This document shows positions 51,401-58,317 of a DNA stretch of 64,000 nucleotides, piece after piece; within the stretch, counting starts at the first letter, position 1, and each line of letters opens with the position of its first letter. The position numbers were made by a program, and so were the translations under genes. This DNA is from Orthonyx spaldingii. Lineage: Eukaryota > Chordata > Aves > Passeriformes > Orthonychidae. The notes below the pieces were generated by a model that worked only from the letters and a program-made list of their open reading frames with translations, did not search any database and was not told where the DNA came from. The stretch is from positions 317,806 through 381,805 of the forward strand of contig VZTJ01000009.1 in assembly GCA_013397795.1 (NCBI GenBank), read 5' to 3'.

Positions 51401-54400
51401 ACTTTAGTTGGATTCCTAATTGCTTTCAATGAGACTACTTCTAAACATCCCACAGAAAACTGTTCAAAGGAAAAGTTGTCTGAGGTGTGAAATTAAAGTG
51501 TATTTTTTTTTCTGTCCCATTAGTGAGCCATTGCTCATCTTTGAGATCAGTTTTATCAATTTTTCTGCAAGATACAAAAATCTGTCAGATTATTTTAAAC
51601 TGACAGTGGAATGTTTTTAGGTTAGTGCTGTTAGTCATCTGTAATACTGCTGATGTCATCTCTGAGGTTCTTTACAGGAGATTATAAAAATGTGCCAGTG
51701 ATTCTTTCCTGTGACATATTAACGTCAAGTGGAATGAATGTTGGTGTGCGTAGCAATGGGGAACAAAGCACACAGACTCCCTTGTATGTCCAAAGAAGAT
51801 CCATTTATTGTCAGAAATCATCCCCTTTTTATACCTTTAATTTCCACCGACACAGCTGAAACCAAACCGAAACCTAACAGAACTTAACAGAAGAAAGGCA
51901 CTCATTGGCTGGCTCAGCTGCGGTGCTGCTGTCCATGCATCCTATTATGCAACTAGCTTCCTGTTCATATGCTGTCCACGCATCTTATCACCCAATCAGC
52001 TTCCCATTCATACGCTGTCCACGTGTCCTGGCACCCCATCAGCTTCCCATTCATACTCTGTCCACGCATCCTACCACCCAATCAGCTTCCCGTTCATACA
52101 CTGTCCACGTGTCCTACCACCCCATCAGTTTCCCGTTCATACGCTGTCCACGCGTTTCTCCAGCCAATCACAATCTCATTTCCAACTGTCACTCAGCTGA
52201 CTCTCTCCTCACCCGCAACTGCCTCTCACGCCTCAACCAACTCCCAGCCATCCCATAGGGCCTTCTGGAGAGCACAGGCCTTAACAACTTTAACAAATAT
52301 AACCCCACAGTCTACAGGTGTATGTGTTTGTTAGCATACATTTGTATGCTCTTAGTGATAAGTTCAAGTGGGAACCATTGAGGTTCAAACTGGTTTGTTC
52401 ATTAATAGATATTGTTCTGGTTTTTGTATTAATTTAATTTATCCCAGACCCTAGGCCTGTGTTCAAAAGATCCTAATGTACTTAGATATGTTTAATTTTA
52501 CTTTGTAGCATCAGTTAAAGTTCAAATAGTGTTAGGAAATTGAGTTGTAAAGGGAAGATATCCATTCTTCCACTTACCTCCATCTTTCTAGTTTGTGTAG
52601 ACTTATTAATGATCAGCTCATACCTCCCAACAATTCATTCAACAACTTCACTTGTGCCTTTGTTTTTGTAAGTTTGCCTCATTTCTCAAAATGTCAGTTG
52701 TACAACATTGAATTATTTCTTTTTCTGCATCAGCTACAATCTGCTTGTGCACTCATAAAGACTGTATCAATCTGTTCCATTACTTTTTTTCATCACTTAC
52801 TAACTGATCATCCTCCTCTTATTTTTTCTCTTTCTGTTTTCTCATTGGGAAATTCTTTAACAGGAGGTTAGATTGAAAGATTGGGTTACTGGGGTTACTT
52901 CCCAGTAAAGTACTTAGGAACTGCTTGAAAGATATTTATATTTAATGTAAGTAGTTTTGAATTGCAAGATTCCTCCCCTTCAAGAAGTCAAGATAGTAAA
53001 GCATTAGACGAAACAAATCATTTTTCCTAAGCTTTTGTGAACTAAAAACGTACTGTGATGGCTTTCATTCTTCTGTCTTAACTGAAAACTTTTTGAAGGT
53101 AAAAAAAAGATTGTGTAGTATCACAAAGGAATTGCTTAGAGATGTAGACTGGCTTTATTTTTTTTAGTGGAGAATTCAGCTATTGAGATTGTTAATGGAA
53201 TGAGGGGGTTTTTTCTATGTCTATTTCAAATTTTTGCAATTCCTTGTGATTATAGCAATGAAAATCAGCAAAAATTGGTTTTTATGGCAGATTTTCTAAG
53301 TGGTTTTTGAACATAGCAAATAAAAGATTAGTTTACATACTAATCCCAAAAAAAGTATAGAGCCTGAAAATTTACTCTTGTCATTTAGGGAATTGGTATT
53401 TAGCCTTAACTTTGTCTTGTTATAAATAGCCCTTATCAAGCTTCTAGAGGACCATGTATCTAAGAAATCAATTTGTTCCACAATTAATGTATCATTAATG
53501 GCTAGCAGGTGTAATTTTTGTTTCTTTACCTTATGGCATAGAGGGTAGCAAGAAACAACCAGTGTGATGCATATGCTTCTCTATATAGATGCACTTCATA
53601 CTAAACTTTTAAAGAACTGATTAAATTTGAAGGAGCTAAATTTAAACCAGGATAAGGTTATAAAAATGCTTAAAATAGTTTTATTTTTTCAGTTTAGTGG
53701 TTATTCTCCCATTTGAAAATAGGTGAGTTGCTTAAGTTAATCTTCAATACTGCGATACTTCTAATTTGAAACTTTTAAAATATTTGTTTTCTGAAACTTA
53801 ATTCTCTGACTATTCAGAGAACAATATTCATCTACATTTTGTTAACAGAATTTTTAGGTGCAAAACCTCAACTTAAATATCCTAATTTTTTCCCTGTAGT
53901 TGTATTTAAGTCTTCTAAGAGATGAATTGTGCCTCCTGTTTTTCATCAGGCGGTTGATTTCATCAAGGGAAGTGATTTGTGGCAAAGACTCTATAACTCC
54001 TTAAAGTGATAAAGTAGGCATGTTTATTACAGTGCTGGACGCATGAGAGATATTCTTGAAAGATCATGCACCTCTTCTGCTTCCACAACTCCACATAGAT
54101 CTCCTTACATGTTACATGTGCATCAAATTGCACAACACACTTACGCATATTCATTAACCTGTCCCACTTCGTATTATGATTGGTTTGCATATCCATTACG
54201 CCTGCCCAATGCCGCCTGGTGGTCATGGGCCGGGGTCTCTGGATGAAGTAATAGTCTTCCTCTTGATGAAGTAAGAAGTCTTCCTCAGGTGAACTTTATG
54301 AACTCTGAGTACTTGGCGTGCTTCCTGGTCCCTTGGTCCAAGTCCAAGCCTCAAACTTGGATCTGGCCAGTCCAAGTCATGCTTGAATCTTCTCTCTCAA

Positions 54401-57400
54401 TAGCCCAGCATCCTCCCATCTTGTTCTGGTGAGCATGATAGATGTTAGCAAGCAGCATACATTGTTTTACAAAGTACCTCCACTAAATTGTTTCTTAACC
54501 CTTCAAATCCCTTGAATCAGGAAGTCCATTCCAACTTAAGTCACAAGCAGAGAAATTAAATTTAAAATTTCTCTTAGAGCACTCTTAGTTTCATATATAT
54601 GAGTGCTTCTCTCTCCTGAAGTTTTACTTTTCTATGTAGACCTACTGTGATGAATCTCCATTGTGCCTTATTTGTGGTACTTTGTGGCTACAGAAGTTGG
54701 TGTTCCACTCCCTCACTGCATATGCTGTCCTCTAGGTGACTTATTTTTGCTCAGTTCTGTTATATTCCCATATCTTTCTGCCTGTGTTGTGTGTATTTTT
54801 CAGCTGATTGGCATGTGGTTGGAGAGAAAAGTGTAATGATTGGCCTGACTTACTAAGAGCTTTCTTAGGTCAGATTGCAAAGTATATTACTGATGTAAAT
54901 GGAATTAAATTCATACAGCTGTAGCCTAACTGACAGTGGAATTGAAGCAGTCCTGCCTGTCTCTTGTACTCCTTTGTGTGAGTCTTTGTTAATTTCTTTT
55001 TTCTTCATCTTAGGGATGAGCTCATAGAGCTACTTTCAGCAGTAGTAGATTTGAGTGAAACTCAGGGCATTTGTGATTCTAGAGAAGTATGACTGATTCT
55101 GTTTTTTGGATTTATACTACATACCCTTTGGTTCACCTATTCTTTCAGTGGTCATAACTCTTTCCAGAAAGAAGAACTTCCTGTTTCACCCATCTAAACT
55201 AACTCATGCAACAGACAGTTACACTTGATATTTGTTTGTGTATTTGGTGAATATTTAGAGGTGTGTATGGGTGTCGGAAGAACTATGGTCTCTTTCTCCT
55301 TGATATCTATCAGAGAGACAAGAGTTTATCTATTCTTGACCAGAGCAAGGCAGGACACTCTTTTCCTATCTGGTGTGAAGTTTTCAACAAAGTGTTTCAA
55401 ATTCTCTTAAACTAAACAGTCAAACTAATAAACCAACCTAGGACAAAAGATGTCTTGAAAGGAGATTTATTCAGCTAATGGAAACCACTGTCAAGAAAAA
55501 CTAGTAAGTTTGAAGTTGGTTTGAATAATAAGCTGCAATAAGCTTTGTTCTTTGTTACCAGATAGTAGTGCATTGACCTCAGTGAAGGATGATTTTGGTT
55601 CTTTTAAAGATGAAGTCAGCTTAGTTTAGTACAACACATACATAATACTTACAATATTACTGATGTAGGAAAGACTTTCATATACCTCTTTTCATATTTT
55701 GCAATTCAAAGGAAGATATGTACATAATTGAGTTTTTTTGAATGTACTGTCCAGGAAGATATATGTGAATCATTGAATAGATGTTCCTGGGAAAGAAGTG
55801 TGAAGGAGAATGTCATATGAAAGCCCCACAGATGCTACAGTTGGGCAGTGTGTTTGATATGTGTATAAAAGTCATGCACTTTTTCATTTTTTTAGGAAAA
55901 GAGAAGAAAGTAGGGGTTCTTTCAAATGGCTCTGCAAAGTGTGACCTGTTCTTTACAATAGTCAGGAATGCTAAATTGTATTGTGGTTGCTTCCCATACA
56001 GAAAGGGGCATATACCTGTCTTTTTATTTCTTGATGTACCCTACTTTTAACTGAGTAAACCGAAGACAAAAACTTCTGTTTCTCATCAACCACTGTTACT
56101 CAACTTTGAGCACAGATCTGAGGATCTTTTTAGAAAAGTTCTTTTTAAGTCTAGATTGTGAAGCAGAAATCCTAGATTATTAGGGCTGCAGGCAAGGTTG
56201 ACTACAATATTAATTGAGTGTCATTGCTGTATATGGATTAGTGCAGGCTGTAATTGTGGTTGGTTATATGCACATGTGAGCTCCATGTGAGCATGACCCC
56301 ACTGGTGGTCCCTTCCAACCATAACCATTCTGTGCTTCTGTGCTTCCTTTGGAACCAAACTCATTTGGCGGGCAAGTTGAACAAATTTGTTTTACCCTTA
56401 CATTTTTATGACTGCTCCTGTCTTACTTAGCAAATATTCCTGATGCACTTTTGCGCTCTGCTTATCACTAATACAACTGGGTATTTCACAAGAAGCAATG
56501 AAATTATCTTCACAGTAAGACACCTAGTGAGGTGGTTGAGATCATACTATATCCCTTTCTTACAAAGTATGGACAACGATGACAACTCAGAATATTCTGT
56601 GACTCTGTAAAATGCAATAACTAGTAACCCAGAATGTTTGGTTCAGGATGCTTGCCCCACCATCTTAAGGTTTGTTAAAGTACAATTCTTACCTATTTCT
56701 GTCACTGAATGTGAAGTGCTTCTGTCATGCCCAATGATACGAAACTAAGCTTAAGACACCTCATTGAAACTCCATTGATTTAGTTGTCATTGCAGGAATA
56801 AAGTCCAATCTCCCGTAATTCCTTCAGTTATATTTACTAAAATTTAAGTAGTTAGATTCCTGCAATCTCAGACATCTTTTTTTTTTCTTATGAGCCTGCG
56901 GGGTTTTTTTGGCAGTGGTTCCTATTTTAGTGAAATTTGAAAAAGGAGAAAACTCGGCCTTATGTCGACATATGGCATGGAAAATGCCTTGAGTGCAGCA
57001 AACTTCTGAAGTTCTGTACTTAGTTACAATAGGAACCGCAAAACAAACCTCTATAGACTAGGCTGTTAACTCTGGTTATAAATAGATGACACATAACTGC
57101 TGTATTAAGAGGAGAGCCTGGAAGAGTGAGGGAAATAATATTATGGTGATGACTTTCCTTCCCTCTCCTTTCATTACCTTAATCTCTGACTGTCAGTCAA
57201 CAGTTGGTAATAATCTTGAATTATGGACTACTATTGATCTCTATAGCTGATTAATTTTATACAGATGTTTTCTGCAAACTCTTGCATTATTTGTCCAGGA
57301 TGATATTTTTATGTTTGCTGCCCTGCCCAGCAGTTGCTGCTACTTAGTAGCTAGTAGACCTCTCCACGGAGTCAGTCAAATCTTTAATGGGTCAGTTAGC

Positions 57401-58317
57401 ACTATCAGCAGCTGTGATCAAATAGGCTCTTGTCTACAGACAGTTAACCATCTTCCTTTTTGTATTCTGTGGGCTGAATAACGAGGAGGCCTCTGGAATG
57501 GCTCCATTTGTTGTGCAGGAAAGCTGACAGGGACTGAGAGAGAATGTTGGGTTCCATTTGGTTTAAAGTCAAAGCAAATATTCCCAGAGACCCACAGCTT
57601 TCATGGTGACTCAAATGTTTAATTTATACAGGAATTTAAGAGTAAACTAATAGGAATGAAGATTAAGCTAATTTTTGTTAATCTTTTTGGCAGTAGGTGT
57701 TTTTGTGTTCTAAAAGTCAGACACCATGTATACTCTTTAGGTCTAGAAGGTGGTCTTAGTTTTCCCCTTTTCTGGTGGGTGCTCTTTGAGATACAGCTGA
57801 ATCAGGCATTCATATTCACTGAATATAAGGAGCTAAACTAAGGAGCATAAATACACTGAAGGAGCAAAGATAGGGTTAGACTGACTGAATTGGTATTGGA
57901 AAAGTGCTTAGTGCCTTCCCTTAAGGCTCTGAAGAGATGTGTGGGAGATAAGCAAACCTGACCCACAGAGTTGCACTGCTTCATCCACTTACTTTGAGTC
58001 CATCGTGTAGAAGTCATAATAGAGATGAAAGGAAAATTACAAGAGCACAGGGATGCCAGAATAAAACCTGGAAAAGATATTGTTACTAGGAATAAAAATA
58101 CCTATGGAAATAACAAAAATTACTGTTTTCTTAAGATGTATTGTAACCTTAGGAATTAACTAATGTATATCTGGCACTAGCACAATTTCAGTTCTTTCTT
58201 GTGATTTCAGGTAGTAAGCTCAACAAATGGAGAGCTGAACACAGATGACCCAACTGCAGGCCGTTCAAATGCACCCATTACAGCTCCTGCAGAAGTAGAA
58301 GTATCGGATGAAACAAA
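6244..58317 (+). CDS. CSNK1G3: Casein kinase 1 gamma 3, 11 coding exons, 3' end outside window
   Basis: Serine/threonine kinase of the CK1 family, gamma branch. Known family role: membrane-anchored kinase that phosphorylates Wnt co-receptors LRP5/6 and other acidic or primed substrates. Joined exons: 6244-6421, 10245-10285, 22116-22185, 33907-34055, 35307-35541, 45409-45494, 45624-45708, 47653-47801, 48794-48889, 49527-49622 and 58211-58317. They total 1292 nt, i.e. 430 codons plus two bases, with no stop. Visible kinase landmarks by residue: glycine-rich loop GCGNFG (50-55), catalytic lysine in VAIKL (K72), YRDVKPEN (catalytic D162), DFG (185-187) and the CK1-type SIN motif replacing APE (217-219). 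The gamma-specific N-terminus MENKKKDKDK and the tail TNGELNTDDPTAGRSNAP identify gamma 3 rather than gamma 1 or 2. Human CSNK1G3 is about 447 residues, so only about 16-17 C-terminal residues are missing. Introns hold many antisense transposons. Residues 131 (Gly) and 313 (Leu) differ from the Asp and Phe I recall in gamma proteins. Confidence 0.96.
6422..10244 (+). other. CSNK1G3: CSNK1G3 intron 1
   Basis: A 3.8 kb intron between the start-codon exon and exon 2. It contains the tRNA-Ile/CR1 SINE at 9269-9414. A 142-codon open stretch at 6494-6922 lacks an ATG start and matches nothing I recognise. The rest is AT-rich with no named feature. Confidence 0.85.
9269..9414 (+). mobile_element. 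tRNA-Ile-derived SINE with CR1 tail (TguSINE1-like)
   Basis: 9269-9347 resembles tRNA-Ile(AAT). It has an A-box-like gtaactcagttgg, a loop gctaataac with anticodon AAT at 9307-9309, a B-box-like ggttcaatccc and the terminal gggcca. Stem pairing after the anticodon is broken, so it is not a working tRNA gene. 9348-9414 is a CR1 3' end (gatccttgtgggtcc and then a cagaatatttta-type end). This head-plus-tail build is the known passerine SINE TguSINE1, which is mobilised by CR1. The flanks show no clear target duplication. Confidence 0.85.
10245..10285 (+). CDS. CSNK1G3: CSNK1G3 coding exon 2 (residues 60-73)
   Basis: A small 41-nt exon encoding the rest of Gly-60 and KNLYTNDYVAIKL, which includes the ATP-anchoring lysine K72. 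Human gamma 3 has Glu where this copy has Asp-67 (from memory). The acceptor ends tttttttttcaag at 10244 and the donor is gtaagt at 10286. It enters in phase 1 and leaves in phase 0. Confidence 0.95.
13244..14038 (-). mobile_element. LTR, family A copy 1 (3' LTR of an antisense ERV)
   Basis: About 795 bp that aligns end to end with 17617-18291 in the same orientation. Shared blocks include aaaaggtgttggctaacaa, an A/G-rich stretch (gaaagagaacaaagaa), acctggtgcagcct, tttgagccctcctc and gaaacatg-tttatg. The two copies differ by many substitutions and indels, so this is old. The outer edge begins tatcatgacc, a decayed form of tgttatgaacc in the partner. The inner edge ends ctccaca. Confidence 0.72.
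14039..15438 (-). mobile_element. ERV internal remnant with envelope-like fragment
   Basis: Lies between the family A LTR and the nested LTR. On the minus strand, 14431-14228 is an open stretch with features expected of a retroviral transmembrane-envelope ectodomain: a long polar helix rich in Gln, Glu, Leu and Arg, followed by a Trp-containing DWFNQSSLGP segment. It then ends at a stop. No complete gene is present. 15300-15438 is unusually GC- and CpG-rich compared with its surroundings, and its origin is unclear. Confidence 0.45.
15439..15834 (-). mobile_element. Second LTR (family B) nested in the composite
   Basis: The lower edge starts tgttgcgaacactg and the upper edge ends cagccaca, giving TG...CA ends. 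Read on the minus strand it begins tgtggctgggg immediately after a purine run, aaggagaggaagaagg (15835-15850), which is the polypurine tract expected just before a 3' LTR. A polyadenylation signal AATAAA (minus) lies at 15499-15504. The sequence is unrelated to family A, so it represents a separate retroviral insertion. Confidence 0.6.
15835..17592 (-). mobile_element. ERV internal remnants, gag-like repeats
   Basis: On the minus strand 17575-16370 would follow a 5' LTR and primer site, the place of gag. It encodes a charged, alanine/glutamate/lysine-rich, repeat-bearing polypeptide broken by several stops. 17105-17340 contains about five units of 45-64 bp. 16150-15850 is a second piece that leads into the polypurine tract of the family B LTR and probably belongs to the 3' end of that element. 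I cannot identify protease, reverse transcriptase or integrase. Confidence 0.4.
17593..17610 (-). other. Putative retroviral primer-binding site (tRNA-Leu-like)
   Basis: Six bases below the family A LTR edge at 17617, the + strand reads ttcatgacacca. Its end tgacacca equals the 3' end of tRNA-Leu including CCA. The minus strand therefore begins TGGTGTCA, as a primer site would. The inner bases match poorly and the spacing is longer than usual, so this is tentative. Confidence 0.35.
17617..18291 (-). mobile_element. LTR, family A copy 2 (5' LTR of an antisense ERV)
   Basis: About 675 bp starting tgttatgaacc and ending ctccaca, giving TG...CA ends. It is homologous to 13244-14038 in the same orientation. 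The minus strand has an aataag-type polyadenylation signal near 17709-17714. Its position next to a possible primer site makes it the 5' LTR of an element lying antisense to CSNK1G3. The two LTRs differ strongly, so the insertion is old. Confidence 0.72.
21105..21365 (-). mobile_element. CR1 LINE, 3' end fragment
   Basis: 5'-truncated CR1 on the minus strand. It encodes the typical last residues of the reverse transcriptase ORF (RRNFFTERVLRHWNGLPGEV followed by VESLPLEVFKERL), then a short 3' tail that ends near 21105 in a cacaaaatcaa stretch. About 260 bp remain, and the frame is nearly intact in this short piece. Confidence 0.85.
22116..22185 (+). CDS. CSNK1G3: CSNK1G3 coding exon 3 (residues 74-96)
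   Basis: Encodes EPMKSRAPQLHLEYRFYKQL plus GSG, the helix C region of the N-lobe with the conserved acidic residue that pairs with K72. The acceptor is atcag before 22116 and the donor is gtaaaa at 22186. It enters in phase 0 and leaves in phase 1. The peptide matches the gamma 3 sequence as I remember it. Confidence 0.96.
22186..33906 (+). other. CSNK1G3: CSNK1G3 intron 3, repeat-poor
   Basis: An 11.7 kb intron, almost as long as intron 2 and longer than intron 5, yet I see no CR1, LTR or SINE in it. It holds only poly-T and poly-A runs and a few simple repeats. An unusual GC-richer block lies at 28241-28372 (see the findings). Otherwise nothing is identifiable. Confidence 0.75.
33907..34055 (+). 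CDS. CSNK1G3: CSNK1G3 coding exon 4 (residues 97-146)
   Basis: Encodes the hinge and first C-lobe helices (DGIPQVYYFGP to MIAIQL). The acceptor is ttacag before 33907 and the donor is gtaagt at 34056. Residue 131 reads Gly (codon ggt, 34009-34011) in DLCGRTFSLK, where CK1-gamma proteins have Asp as I recall and CK1-delta/epsilon have Ser. Everything else is conserved. Confidence 0.96.
34056..35306 (+). other. CSNK1G3: CSNK1G3 intron 4
   Basis: A 1.25 kb AT-rich intron between exons 4 and 5. It ends in a poly-T tract before ttgaag. A 105-codon open stretch at 34278-34595 looks like chance. No repeat or RNA gene is visible. Confidence 0.8.
35307..35541 (+). CDS. CSNK1G3: CSNK1G3 coding exon 5 (residues 147-224, catalytic loop)
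   Basis: The largest coding exon. It holds the catalytic loop YRDVKPEN (D162, K164, N167), the DFG motif (185-187), the CK1 signature around KHIPYREHKSLTGTARYMS and the SIN motif (217-219). All catalytic residues are intact. The acceptor is ttgaag before 35307 and the donor is gtatgt at 35542. It enters in phase 0 and leaves in phase 1. Differences from human (Ile for Val and Val for Ile near DFG) are conservative. Confidence 0.97.
36363..36850 (-). mobile_element. CR1 LINE, 3' end fragment
   Basis: Antisense CR1 with the usual blocks in reverse order: cttaaggtcatcaagttcaa, tgggcagcctgtcccaatgc, a ttttctccaggctaaacacc block, and actccagcacctcaa at the upper edge. The sequence corresponds to the last part of the RT frame and the 3' tail. 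It is 5'-truncated at about 36850 and full of frameshifts. Confidence 0.85.
37212..39585 (-). mobile_element. CR1 LINE, long 3' part, interrupted by an LTR
   Basis: On the minus strand from high to low coordinate: endonuclease end (39585-39210, with NKERLVGNVKLKGSLGCSDH), linker, N-terminal RT (about 38800-38500), RT core (38146-37990), RT C-terminus and 3' tail ending ataatagaatgatttggg at 37212. The catalytic box normally read as FADD is LAND here (38029-38040), so one of the two metal-binding aspartates is Asn. Several stops are also present. The element continues at 40690-40858 beyond the inserted LTR. Confidence 0.9.
39586..40680 (-). mobile_element. Solo-type LTR nested in a CR1
   Basis: Starts tgttacgaatgactg at 39586 inside CR1 endonuclease sequence, which resumes at about 40690. 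Read on the minus strand it has a CCAAT box (ATTGG complement, near 40390) and a TATAAA box (near 40340) in promoter order. A TTAACC/TTAACT-rich repeat (39878-39975) lies in the downstream half. The upper edge is approximate because I could not find a clean target duplication. No internal retroviral genes are present. Confidence 0.7.
39878..39975. repeat. Degenerate TTAAC-type tandem repeat inside an LTR
   Basis: About 100 bases composed of near-repeats of ttaacctta, cttaactta and taacctaac with a period of 5-7 bases. It resembles a decayed telomere-like hexamer array but is confined to the LTR. It probably arose inside the retroelement rather than from a chromosome end. Confidence 0.65.
40690..40858 (-). 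mobile_element. CR1 LINE continuation (5' side of the LTR insertion)
   Basis: Sequence such as cagctcctcatccatcccca, gacagaattccatgca and ctaaagagcttgaattcttcc is CR1 endonuclease-domain sequence in antisense. It is the piece expected next after 39585. It shows that the LTR at 39586-40680 inserted into an existing CR1, which makes the LTR the younger of the two. Confidence 0.8.
45409..45494 (+). CDS. CSNK1G3: CSNK1G3 coding exon 6 (residues 225-253)
   Basis: Encodes [20 protein letters not shown] and the following GSLPWQGLK, the C-lobe F helix with its conserved RDDLE aspartate. The acceptor is ttgtttcag before 45409 and the donor is gtagtg at 45495, a weaker donor. It is separated from exon 7 by an intron of only 129 bp, the shortest in the window. 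Confidence 0.96.
45624..45708 (+). CDS. CSNK1G3: CSNK1G3 coding exon 7 (residues 254-281)
   Basis: Encodes [20 protein letters not shown] plus EVLCENFP. This region includes the basic [10 protein letters not shown] segment typical of CK1 kinases. The acceptor is catag before 45624 and the donor is gtaatg at 45709. It enters in phase 0 and leaves in phase 1. Confidence 0.96.
45709..47652 (+). other. CSNK1G3: CSNK1G3 intron 7
   Basis: A 1.9 kb intron whose first half is an antisense CR1 (45808-46727), beginning only 100 bases after the exon 7 donor. The remaining 0.9 kb is AT-rich with no named feature. Confidence 0.85.
45808..46727 (-). mobile_element. CR1 LINE, 3' half fragment
   Basis: About 920 bp of antisense CR1. 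The minus strand encodes the C-terminal part of the RT frame (SMSQQCALAAKKVNGILGCT) and the final segment (TRKNFFTVQVTEHWNRLP), then a 3' tail ending in tcacagaatctcaga at 45811. It sits in the intron between exons 7 and 8. Stops interrupt the frame. Confidence 0.9.
47653..47801 (+). CDS. CSNK1G3: CSNK1G3 coding exon 8 (residues 282-331, end of kinase domain)
   Basis: Encodes the last kinase helices from EEMATYLRYVRRLDFFEKP to YEYDWIGKQL. The acceptor is atctag before 47653 and the donor is gtgagt at 47802. Residue 313 is Leu (LFTDLLDRKGYM), where I recall Phe in gamma proteins. This is a conservative core-type change, but in a strongly conserved stretch. Confidence 0.96.
47802..49526 (+). 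other. CSNK1G3: CSNK1G3 introns 8 and 9
   Basis: Two short introns (47802-48793 and 48890-49526) flank exon 9. Both are AT-rich, with poly-T tracts, and hold no recognisable repeat. The lack of pyrimidines right before exon 10 is notable for a putative cassette exon. Confidence 0.75.
48794..48889 (+). CDS. CSNK1G3: CSNK1G3 coding exon 9 (residues 332-363, C-terminal tail)
   Basis: A 96-nt exon of 32 codons, from PTPVGSVHSDPALSSNREAY to MQQSKNQ. It belongs to the hydrophilic tail after the kinase domain. The acceptor is tttgtag before 48794 and the donor is gtaaac at 48890. Both borders are phase 0. The segment VGSVHSD is more diverged from human than the kinase domain, as expected for the tail. 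Confidence 0.94.
49527..49622 (+). CDS. CSNK1G3: CSNK1G3 coding exon 10 (residues 364-395, likely cassette exon)
   Basis: A 96-nt exon of 32 codons starting STDHRAAWDSQQ and ending DRHGGSVQ. Both borders are phase 0, so skipping it would keep the frame. In mammals the matching 32-residue block is known to be alternatively spliced in gamma 3. The acceptor (aaaatgatag before 49527) has a poor pyrimidine tract, which fits regulated inclusion. Confidence 0.93.
51747..52316 (-). mobile_element. Solo LTR with 43-bp enhancer-like array
   Basis: A 570-bp element with tgcgtagc...gtctaca ends, flanked by GGTG on both sides (51743-51746 and 52317-52320), a plausible 4-bp target duplication. Read on the minus strand: tandem array, CCAAT box (ATTGG on +, 51904-51908), TATAAA (51828-51833) and AATAAA (51804-51809). 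The polyadenylation signal is only about 20 bases after the TATA box, so the R region must be very short. No coding part remains. Low divergence among the repeat units suggests it is one of the younger insertions here. Confidence 0.82.
51928..52175. repeat. 43-bp tandem array, five full units plus a partial one
   Basis: Units start at 51928, 51971, 52014, 52057, 52100 and 52143, an exact 43-base period with no indels. Units 2 and 4 read ccacgcatc...cccaatcag, and units 3 and 5 read ccacgtgtcc...ccccatcag. The array is therefore an ABAB higher-order 86-bp repeat. A-type units hold CCAAT (51992-51996 and 52078-52082, also 52164-52168 in the partial unit). B-type units hold the E-box CACGTG (52020-52025 and 52106-52111). 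Confidence 0.92.
53978..54471 (-). mobile_element. Solo-type LTR
   Basis: Edges tgtggcaaagac (53978) and attgttttaca (54471) give TG...CA ends. The minus strand has CCAAT at about 54180-54184 and AATAAA at 54022-54027, with an R/U5-like segment below it (ctccttaaagtgataaagtagg on +, in part). Not related to the other LTRs in the window. Flanking bases do not form a clear target duplication. Confidence 0.68.
56302..56344 (+). mobile_element. CR1-type 3' tail remnant
   Basis: ggtggtcccttccaacc followed by ataaccattctgtgcttctg is the sense-strand 3' end of a CR1 or of a CR1-tailed SINE. Only about 45 bases are recognisable. Confidence 0.6.
56580..56609 (+). mobile_element. Very short CR1-type 3' tail remnant
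   Basis: caactcagaatattctgtg followed by actctgt resembles the sense-strand CR1 3' end seen in the SINE tail at 9390-9414. It is too short for a firm call. Confidence 0.35.
58211..58317 (+). CDS. CSNK1G3: CSNK1G3 coding exon 11 (residues 396-430, last in window)
   Basis: Encodes VVSSTNGELNTDDPTAGRSN, then APITAPAEVEVSDET and the first two bases of a Lys codon. The acceptor is gatttcag before 58211 and the donor is gtatgt at 58318. It leaves in phase 2, so a further exon must follow. The known family tail after this point is a Cys-Cys-Cys cluster plus basic residues used for membrane anchoring. Confidence 0.95.

Larger units (their letters stand above)
49623..58210 (+). other. CSNK1G3: CSNK1G3 intron 10
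   Basis: An 8.6 kb intron carrying two solo-type antisense LTRs (51747-52316 and 53978-54471) and two tiny CR1 tail remnants (56302-56344 and 56580-56609). Other parts are AT-rich and show no ORF or RNA gene I can support. Confidence 0.85.

Noticed and set aside
51928..52175. CRISPR-like array
   Set aside because: The units are contiguous tandem repeats without spacers, in an LTR of a bird genome.
51905..52334. Repetitive-protein ORFs on + (117 and 121 codons)
   Set aside because: The repeated peptides arise from the 43-bp DNA array inside an LTR. The period is not a multiple of three, so the frame changes with each unit, and there is no coding evidence.
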